This document shows, piece after piece, positions 6,928 to 12,202 of a DNA stretch of 12,202 nt. Position 1 is the first letter of the stretch; every line of letters starts with the position of its first letter. The notes under the pieces were generated by a model, which was not told the origin of the DNA, ran no database searches, and saw only the letters and a program-made list of their open reading frames with translations. The stretch comes from Pseudomonadota bacterium (GTDB lineage Bacteria > Pseudomonadota > Gammaproteobacteria > JAKAQQ01). The stretch is taken from positions 1 through 12,202 of the forward strand of contig JAJZNM010000096.1 of the NCBI GenBank assembly GCA_021852325.1, in the 5' to 3' direction. A program made the position numbers and the translations under genes.

Positions 6928-7543
6928 ACATCATGTGAAATTCTGGATCCCTGCCGCATTCCTGATCGGAGCCGGGATCATCGGCATCCGCTCCACGGAT
7001 GCGGCGGTCTACCAGCTGAACGCTCCTCATACCTTTCCCCAGTTCGAGATCCGCCACCTCGTGTTTTCGCTGATCCATGGCCAGTTCAACCACACGTGGG
7101 GCTACCTCGCTCTCAACCGGGCCAAAGGCCGCGCGAGCGTGTATGCCAAAATCTGGGTGCGCTCACTGGATACGGGTTACCCACCCCGTGACCATGATCT
7201 CATGGCGAAGGCCTTTTTTGACGTCGCGCGTTATCCCTACATCTATTTCCACTCGACTGGGGTCCATTTCGAAGGGCGCCACCGGGCGATCCTCAAGGGC
7301 AATCTCACCATGCGCGGGGTCACGCACCCGGTCGTCCTGGACGTGACCCGTATCCACTGCGCGATGAGCCCCCTCGACCAGAAACGGGTGTGCGGGTTTG
7401 ATGCCAAAGGTTCCCTCGAGCGTTCCTGGTTCGGCATCGACGGGTTTCTGCCAGTCCTGCCGGATCATGTCCGGTTGATCCTGAATGCAGATGCCGTGAT
7501 CGTGAAACACCCGGGCCCGGCCGTACTCAGGCTCCTGCGTTGA
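6920..7543 (+). CDS. YceI-like exported lipid/quinone-binding protein
   Basis: This 207-residue protein starts at ATG 6920, preceded by TTGGAGG at 9 bases and overlapping the dioxygenase end. Residues 1-29 form a signal peptide (basic start, hydrophobic IPAAFLIGAGIIGI, likely cut near STDA/AVY), so it should be periplasmic. The mature part follows the YceI lipocalin-like pattern: HTFPQFEIRHLVFS and GQFN (37-57), KAFFDVARYPYIYFHSTGV (97-115), GNLTMRGVTHPVVLDV (127-142) and FDAKGSLERSWFGID (160-174). YceI barrels bind polyisoprenoid or isoprenoid-quinone molecules. Its place between a catechol dioxygenase and WrbA fits carriage or buffering of quinones; that is inference. The FxAxxxIxRSxFG motif has Leu-Glu where many members have Ile-Asn/Asp. 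Confidence 0.87.
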   Translation: MPRHHVKFWIPAAFLIGAGIIGIRSTDAAVYQLNAPHTFPQFEIRHLVFSLIHGQFNHTWGYLALNRAKGRASVYAKIWVRSLDTGYPPRDHDLMAKAFFDVARYPYIYFHSTGVHFEGRHRAILKGNLTMRGVTHPVVLDVTRIHCAMSPLDQKRVCGFDAKGSLERSWFGIDGFLPVLPDHVRLILNADAVIVKHPGPAVLRLLR

Positions 7544-7575
7544 GTTGACATCCACATCCTGAGAGGAGGATAACC

Positions 7576-8208
7576 ATGCGAACCCGCGTGCATATCATTT
7601 TTTACAGCATGTACGGGCATCTCCATGCCATGGCCGAAAAGGTGGCCGAAGGCGCACGCGAGGTCCCCGATACCGACGTCATTTTGAGCCAGGTTCCGGA
7701 GCTCGTCCCGGATTCTGTGCTCGAGAAATCGGGCGCACGCGCCCTGCGAGCCCGTTTCAGCCATATTCCCGTGGCTGCCATCGATGATCTCCGGAAGGAT
7801 GATGCCATCATTTTTGGTACGCCGACCCGGTTCGGCAACATGTGTTCCCAGATGAAGAATTTTCTGGACCAGACCGGACCGCTCTGGGCCGAAGGCGCGT
7901 TGATCGGGAAGGTGGCCAGTGTGTTTGTCGGAACCGCGACCCAGCACGGTGGGCAGGAGACCACGGCATTCACCTTTTATCCCCCGCTCCTCCATCAGGG
8001 CATGATCCTCGTGGGGGTGCCCTACAGTGAAGCACGGCTGACGACACTTGATGAGGTGACCGGAGGCAGTCCCTACGGGGCCGGTACGCTCTCGGGATCC
8101 GACGGGAAACGGCAACCTTCGCAAAACGAGCTCGCCATTGCCCGGTTCCAGGGGCGGCATGTCGCCGAGATCACGCGTGCGCTGAAACGGGGGCGCGAGA
8201 CCGCATGA
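7576..8208 (+). CDS. wrbA: NAD(P)H:quinone oxidoreductase, WrbA type
   Basis: This 210-residue flavodoxin-fold FMN enzyme reduces quinones to hydroquinones by two electrons, avoiding semiquinone radicals (EC 1.6.5.2). The FMN phosphate loop is YSMYGHLHAMA (10-20). Further FMN contacts are GTPTRFGNMCSQMKNFLDQT (81-100) and TATQHGGQE (120-128). The C-terminal signature GGSPYGAGTLSG with QPSQNELAIARFQG (163-193) is diagnostic of WrbA. Length is normal and no key segment is missing. AGGAGGA at 7564-7570 gives a strong ribosome site 5 bases before ATG. The gene follows the yceI-like gene by 32 bases with no terminator, so it is probably in the same operon. Confidence 0.95.
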   Translation: MRTRVHIIFYSMYGHLHAMAEKVAEGAREVPDTDVILSQVPELVPDSVLEKSGARALRARFSHIPVAAIDDLRKDDAIIFGTPTRFGNMCSQMKNFLDQTGPLWAEGALIGKVASVFVGTATQHGGQETTAFTFYPPLLHQGMILVGVPYSEARLTTLDEVTGGSPYGAGTLSGSDGKRQPSQNELAIARFQGRHVAEITRALKRGRETA

Positions 8209-8279
8209 GACCTGCCACCCCCGGCATGCGAATCCAGTGACTGCCCGTCGTTCAACCCGTGAGACCCGGAGATCCGACC

Positions 8280-9008
8280 ATGAAAACTGAAGTCGTCGCC
8301 TACACGCATCAAGGAACCGCCTTGGAGGGATATCTTGCCTATGATGATCGTTCGAAATCGCCCCGCCCGGCCATCCTGATCGCCCATGAGTGGTTCGGGA
8401 TCGGCCCCCACGAGCGGAAGGCCGCCGCGCGCCTGGCAGATGCCGGCTATCTCGCCTTTGCCGCAGATCTCTATGGATCCGCCGAGCGTCCTCAAACCGT
8501 CGAGGCGGCTGCCGAACTCGCGACTCGTTACCGCTCCGGTGACCGGGCGGCGTTGCGCGCGCGCATCGCCGCCGGGCTCGAGTTCATCGAGCGTCACCCG
8601 CTTTGTGAGGCCGGACATACGGCGGCAATTGGTTTCTGCTTCGGCGGCACGGCAGTGCTCGAGCTGGCACGTGCGGGAGCGGACACCCTCGGAGTCGTGA
8701 GTGTCCACGGCGGGCTTGCGCCATCAAACGCGTCGCGGGCTCCCCGGATCCGGGCCCGGGTACTGGCCCTCCATGGGGCGGATGATCCGTATGTCCCGGG
8801 CGATCAGGTCCGTGATTTTCAGGAGGAGATGCGCTCCCGCTCAGTCGACTGGCAGATGGTCTACTACGGGGGGACGGTGCACAGCTTCACGAACGAAGGC
8901 GCAGGAACGGATCCTTCGCAGGGGGCAGCCTACAACGCGCGCTCGACGGCGCGAGCCTGGAGAGCCTCGCTCGACTTTTTCAGTGAGCTCTTCTCGGCGG
9001 AGAACTGA
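8280..9008 (+). CDS. dienelactone hydrolase family protein
   Basis: This 242-residue alpha/beta hydrolase starts at ATG 8280, with CGGAG 8 bases upstream; the in-frame ATG 8259 lacks support. The triad is Cys120 in GFCFGG, Asp169 in GADDPYVP and His201 in TVHSFTN, which is the Cys-Asp-His set of dienelactone hydrolases. AHEWFG (35-40) supplies the Glu that activates the Cys in the Pseudomonas enzyme. The family hydrolyses dienelactones from ring-cleavage pathways, but many members act on other small esters or lactones, so the substrate is open. It follows wrbA by 71 bases and is the last plus-strand gene. It ends 35 bases before the convergent cytochrome gene. That gap holds a weak GC hairpin (GGGCC 9024-9028 / GGCCC 9038-9042) without a T-run. 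Confidence 0.9.
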   Translation: MKTEVVAYTHQGTALEGYLAYDDRSKSPRPAILIAHEWFGIGPHERKAAARLADAGYLAFAADLYGSAERPQTVEAAAELATRYRSGDRAALRARIAAGLEFIERHPLCEAGHTAAIGFCFGGTAVLELARAGADTLGVVSVHGGLAPSNASRAPRIRARVLALHGADDPYVPGDQVRDFQEEMRSRSVDWQMVYYGGTVHSFTNEGAGTDPSQGAAYNARSTARAWRASLDFFSELFSAEN

Positions 9009-9043
9009 ATCCGGAGGGGGGCAGGGCCGGGATTTGTGGCCCC

Positions 9044-9652
9044 TCAGTGGAGCCCCTCGAGGTAGCTCGCCACGGCCTTCATCTGGGCCGGGGTGAGCCG
9101 GCTCGCGACATAGTTCATCATGCCGTGGGGGCTATTTTTCCGGCGGCCCTGTGCAAAATCCTGGAGCTGCCGGTCGAGATAGGCGGACCATTGTCCGGCG
9201 AGACGCGGGTAGCGTGCCGGTTCATTGCCCATTCCATCCGGGCCATGGCAGGCCATGCAGGCCGGCACGCCTGCCTTGGGGAGACCGCCCCGGAAGATCT
9301 TCTGCCCCAACGCCACGAGCTTCGGGTTCGCATATCCCGGAGACATGGTCTCATGGGCGAAATAGTGCGCCACCGAGCGGATCTCGGAGGGCGTCAACGA
9401 TGCCGCCATGGCCTGCATGATGGCATTGACCCGTTTGCCCGACTGGAAGTCGTGGAGTTCCTTTTCAAGATACCCCGCCCCCTGTCCGGCGAGCTTCGGA
9501 AACGCGGATGTGGCGCTGTTGCCATCGGGACCATGGCAGGCGGAACAAACGTGTTGCGCGAGGGCTTGGCCAGCCGAGGGTGCGGCGTGGGAGGGGGTGG
9601 GCGTCATCCAGAACAATCCCGCGATCGCGATCACGAATCCGATGCGTTTCAT
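9044..9652 (-). CDS. dihaem cytochrome c4
   Basis: This 202-residue protein has a signal peptide (KRIGFVIAIAGLFWM, cut likely after SHA at residue 23) and should be periplasmic. Two c-haem sites are present: CSACH (36-40) and CMACH (132-136), each followed by GPDG. Probable axial Met ligands are Met82 in AMAASLT and Met178 or Met179 in GMMNYVASRLT. The two halves look alike (KLAGQGAGYLEKELHDFQSG and RLAGQWSAYLDRQLQDFAQG), the known duplicated plan of cytochrome c4. It carries electrons to terminal oxidases. TCCTCC on the plus strand at 9664-9669 gives GGAGGA 11 bases before ATG. In P. aeruginosa a cytochrome c4 gene also lies close to polA, so this neighbourhood is conserved, although engB is absent here. 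Confidence 0.93.
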   Translation of the reverse strand: MKRIGFVIAIAGLFWMTPTPSHAAPSAGQALAQHVCSACHGPDGNSATSAFPKLAGQGAGYLEKELHDFQSGKRVNAIMQAMAASLTPSEIRSVAHYFAHETMSPGYANPKLVALGQKIFRGGLPKAGVPACMACHGPDGMGNEPARYPRLAGQWSAYLDRQLQDFAQGRRKNSPHGMMNYVASRLTPAQMKAVASYLEGLH

Positions 9653-9704
9653 GGTTCTGCGCGCTCCTCCAGATCAGGTCAGGACCGACTCAGGATAGGG
9701 GCCA

Positions 9705-9734
9705 ATTGTAACCCACGCGAATCGGTGCGGTCCA
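9705..9734 (-). promoter_or_regulatory. candidate sigma-70 promoter for cytochrome c4
   Basis: On the minus strand TGGACC (9734-9729) and TACAAT (9710-9705) are separated by 18 bases and lie 53 bases before the cytochrome ATG, downstream of the strong terminator at 9805-9841. The hexamers match consensus at 4/6 and 5/6. Confidence 0.35.
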
Positions 9735-9804
9735 CCACGATCGGCTGCCCGGGATGGATCTCCGTAGGGAGTGGTGCCGGAGAGGAACGGTCCGTGATCC
9801 GGAC

Positions 9805-9841
9805 AAAAAAAGCCCCGGCGTTTTGGGGGATGCGCCGGGGC
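9805..9841 (-). terminator. strong Rho-independent terminator
   Basis: Read on the minus strand, GCCCCGGCG (9841-9833) pairs perfectly with CGCCGGGGC (9820-9812) across a 12-base loop, followed at once by seven T (9811-9805). It ends the predicted small RNA and any polA read-through, and insulates the cytochrome c4 gene. On the plus strand there is no T-run after the hairpin. Confidence 0.88.
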
Positions 9842-9921
9842 CAAGATACGCCGGGTGATTGGGGAAACCAGCCGGCGATTTCCGCTCAGGGAGGAGAGCG
9901 GAAAGAACGATCAACAGCGTC
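9805..9921 (-). ncRNA. predicted small RNA downstream of polA (Spot 42 / ErsA position)
   Basis: The minus strand shows three successive hairpins. The first has a perfect 9-bp stem, TTTCCGCTC / GAGCGGAAA (9904-9896 with 9887-9879), with loop TCCTCCCT. The second has a 6-bp stem, CGCCGG / CCGGCG (9877-9872 with 9854-9849), with a 17-base loop containing TTTCCCC. The third is the terminator, with loop CATCCCCCAAAA and a T7 tail. All three loops expose C-rich runs that could pair with Shine-Dalgarno regions. The 5' end is set by a sigma-E-type promoter about 10 bases upstream, giving about 115-120 nt. E. coli spf and P. aeruginosa ersA lie in the same place after polA, and ersA depends on AlgU. 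No protein frame here has a start codon and ribosome site. Homology to either RNA is not shown; the call rests on structure and position. Confidence 0.6.
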
Positions 9922-9927
9922 ACTGAA

Positions 9928-9955
9928 TTGGACAGGTCCGGTCCCGGAAAGTTCC
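9928..9955 (-). promoter_or_regulatory. sigma-E / AlgU-type promoter for the predicted small RNA
   Basis: Minus-strand GGAACTT (9955-9949) is a full match to the sigma-E -35 element. After 15 bases comes GTCCAA (9933-9928), one mismatch from the GTCAAA/GTCTAA -10 forms. The predicted start is near 9921. It lies 69-96 bases after the polA stop and points toward the hairpin region. Confidence 0.55.
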
Positions 9956-10023
9956 CGCTCCGGGGATTGTCCAGTCGATGGTGGTCTAGACCGGGATCGG
10001 GGTGGAAAGTGCCCGGGGGCGAG

Positions 10024-12202
10024 TCAATGGGCCTCGTCCCAGTTGGATCCCACTCCAATCGAAACGGTCAAGGGGATCTTGAGCGCAACCGCGTCCATCA
10101 TCTGATCACGTACCCCGGTGGTCACCGCCTCGATTTCAGCCTCCGGGACTTCGAGCACCAGCTCGTCATGGACTTGCATCAGGAGTTCCGCCCGGAATCC
10201 ACTTCGTCTCAGCCAGTCCTCGGTCCGGATCATGGCTGTCTTGATGATGTCCGCAGCCGTGCCCTGCATGGGGGCGTTGATGGCCGCACGTTCGGCCGCC
10301 TGGCGCAACGCCGGGTTCCGGCTCCCAAGGCTCGGGAGGTACAACCTGCGGCCGAGGACGGTCTCGACATAACCCCGTCGGCGTGCCTCGCTCCGGATCT
10401 GGTCCATGAAGTCGCGCACCCGCGGATAGCGGGTGAAGTAACGCGTGATGTAACCTTGAGCCACCTCACGGGAAAGTCCGAGCTCGCGGGCCAGACCGAA
10501 GGCGGACATCCCGTAGATGAGTCCAAAGTTGATGGTCTTGGCCAGCCGGCGTTGCTCATCGTCCACAGACTCCGATGGGATCCCGAACAGTTCCGCAGCC
10601 GTCGCACGGTGCACGTCGATCCCCTTCGCGAAGGCGGAGGTGAGCCCGGGATCGCCCGAGAAATGCGCCAGGATGCGCAGTTCGATCTGAGCATAGTCGA
10701 GCGACAGGATCACCGATCCCGGGGAGGCGACGAAGGCCTGCCGGATTCTTTGTCCTTCGGGGGTGCGGATGGGGATGTTCTGGAGGTTGGGATCCGATGA
10801 AGACAGCCGTCCGGTTGCGGTCGAGGCCTGGTGGTAGCTCGTATGCACCCGGCCATCGCTCGGATGGATCTCCGCGGGGAGCCGCTCGGTGTAGGTGGAA
10901 CGGAGTTTCGCCAGCCTCCGGTACTCGAGCAGGACCCGGGGCAGTTCATGATCCGGTGCCAGTTCCTCGAGTACGTCCTCCGCCGTCGAACGCTGGCCAC
11001 CGGGGGTCTTGCCGCGGCTCGGGATGCCCTGTTCTTCAAAGAGGATCGTCTGGAGCTGCTTTGGCGAGTCGAGGTTGAAGGATTTCCCGGCCAGCGCAAA
11101 GGCCCGCTCACGGAGCGCGGCAAGGGTTGTCCCGAGTTCTGCGGACTGTGCCCGGAGACGGTCCGGATCGATCCGGACCCCGGTCCGTTCCATGCGCAGG
11201 AGCACTCCGCTCAGGGGGATCTCGAGGGTGTCGAGTATCTGGACGAGGGCTGGAGTCGGTGCGAGATCCTGCCAGAGTTTCTCATGGAGGCGCCAGGTGA
11301 CCCACGCGTCCTCGCCGGCGTAGGCGGCGGCCTCGGTGATTCCGACCTCGTCAAACGAGCGCTGTCCACGGCCTTTGCCGGTGACGGATTCATAGGTGAT
11401 CTTCTCGATCCCGAGAACGCGCCGCGCCACCGAGTCGAGGTCGTGACGGCCGTTCGTGCTATTCAGGATGTAACTTTCGAGCATCGTGTCGTAGCGGATG
11501 CCTGCGACCGTGATTCCCTCGTTGAGCAGGATGTGTCGGTCAAATTAGATGTGGTGACCGACTTTCGGCAGTTCGGGATCCTCAAGAAGCGGTTTGAGCG
11601 CCCTGAGTACCTCCCCGACCGGGAGTTGGGGTGGATCCTGAGGGGCTGCGACATGGCGGAGCGGGATGTAGCAGGCGTCATCCGGGCCCACGGCCAGCGA
11701 CAGGCCGACGAGGCGGGCATCGAGGTAGTTCAGGGATGTCGTTTCCGTATCCAGGGCGACGAGTCCGGCTCTGCGTATCCGGTCGATCCAGCTCGCAAGG
11801 TCCCGCGGTTCGGTGATCATGACCGTGCGGGGCGCTTCGAGGTTCGGTGAGCCAGCAGGCGGGGGTGGAGCCGGCGGGTTCTCGGCGGCGGTCTGGACCG
11901 CTCGGTCGTGGAGTTCGAGATCCGAGAGCTTCTGGCGCAAGGTCTCAAGATCCGGGGCGGACATGCGGAGTGCGTCGGGGTGGACCGGGAGTTCGAGCGC
12001 GCAATCGAGGGTGACGAGCCGTTTCGCGAGTGTGAGCAGATCCTCCGCATCGCGCAGCGCACGGCCGGTCTGGCCCGGGAGCCGATCCCGTTGGCTCCAG
12101 AGGTCAGCCAGCGACCCGTACTGTTCGAGCCAGCGGGATGCGGTCTTGGGCCCGACGCCGGGTACGCCCGGAATGTTGTCGGAACTGTCGCCGACGAGTG
12201 CC
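10024..12202 (-). CDS. polA: DNA polymerase I, 5' end outside window, with an internal in-frame TAA
   Basis: The frame is open from the window edge to 10024 except for one TAA. The 5'-nuclease helix-hairpin-helix VGDSSDNIPGVPGVGPKTA is at 12195-12139. The proofreading domain has LVALDTETTSL (Asp and Glu of exo I), PKVGHHI-stop-FDRHILL (exo II Asp just after the stop) and YAGEDAWVT (exo III). Polymerase motif A is LDYAQIELR (near 10690), motif B RRLAKTINFGLIYGMSAFG (near 10530) and motif C QVHDELVLEV (near 10165). About 726 codons are visible; some 190 are missing, giving the usual 910-930. Apart from the stop, all catalytic residues seem intact and the domains are well conserved. If the stop is real, the first product keeps the 5' nuclease and loses polymerase. 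The next ATG (11484) lies 20 codons on, without a clear ribosome site. The product fills gaps and removes RNA primers. Confidence 0.93.
11545..11547 (-). other. polA: in-frame TAA stop inside polA
   Basis: The minus strand reads GGC CAC CAC ATC TAA TTT GAC CGA CAC. Both flanks are in the same frame and continue polA homology (E. coli has NLKYDR here). The stop replaces the Lys codon; a single A-to-T change from AAA would suffice. It lies two codons before the conserved exo II Asp. Confidence 0.9.

Noticed and set aside
7545..7550. Perfect TTGACA just after the yceI-like gene
   Set aside because: No -10 element lies 16-18 bases downstream; that position is the wrbA ribosome site, and transcription would start past the ATG.
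9690..10058. minus-strand frame of 122 codons, and a second frame running through the terminator toward 9680
   Set aside because: The first is Pro/Arg/Ser-rich and overlaps the polA end; the second looks slightly protein-like but has no start codon or ribosome site and crosses a strong terminator.
9047..10105. 352-codon plus-strand frame across cytochrome c4 and the polA gap
   Set aside because: It is antisense to cytochrome c4 and polA, is rich in Arg and Gly, and shows no motif.
10831..11850. 339-codon plus-strand frame opposite polA
   Set aside because: It is a shadow of strongly conserved polA sequence.

Overview
The window looks like chromosomal DNA of a GC-rich gammaproteobacterium. 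This is an inference from a GlyGly-CTERM sorting tail, a GmhA-type isomerase, cytochrome c4 lying next to polA, and a gap downstream of polA that resembles the spf/ersA position of enteric bacteria and pseudomonads. No rRNA, tRNA, CRISPR array, insertion sequence or phage module was seen.

Left part, about 1-2940, looks less GC-rich and accessory. It holds the C-terminal end of a repeat-bearing exported protein with a GlyGly-CTERM tail. Next come a 149-residue beta-rich protein of unknown function (1122-1571), a stretch that reads like a small membrane or exported protein broken by two compensating frameshifts (1606-2076), and an unknown 213-residue protein coupled to it by a TGATG stop/start overlap behind a strong Shine-Dalgarno sequence (2076-2717). 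An imperfect inverted repeat sits in the following convergent gap.

Middle part, 2944-9008, is ordinary dense coding DNA. On the minus strand, gmhA and a GlcD-like FAD oxidase overlap by ATGA and sit downstream of a LysR regulator. The LysR gene is divergent from a four-gene plus-strand cluster: 4,5-DOPA-type extradiol dioxygenase, YceI-like exported protein, WrbA quinone reductase and dienelactone hydrolase. The set suggests handling of catechols and quinones under LysR control. The AT-rich divergent gap carries a 24-bp near-perfect palindrome, and the dioxygenase promoter appears to give a leaderless mRNA.

Right part, 9044-12202, is minus strand: cytochrome c4, then the 3' two-thirds or more of polA. 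polA has a single in-frame TAA in its 3'-5' exonuclease domain, next to a catalytic Asp. The gap between polA and cytochrome c4 is the most interesting part of the window. It shows a sigma-E/AlgU-type promoter, three successive hairpins whose loops are C-rich, and a strong intrinsic terminator. Together these predict a small RNA of about 115-120 nt in the position occupied by Spot 42 in E. coli and ErsA in P. aeruginosa.
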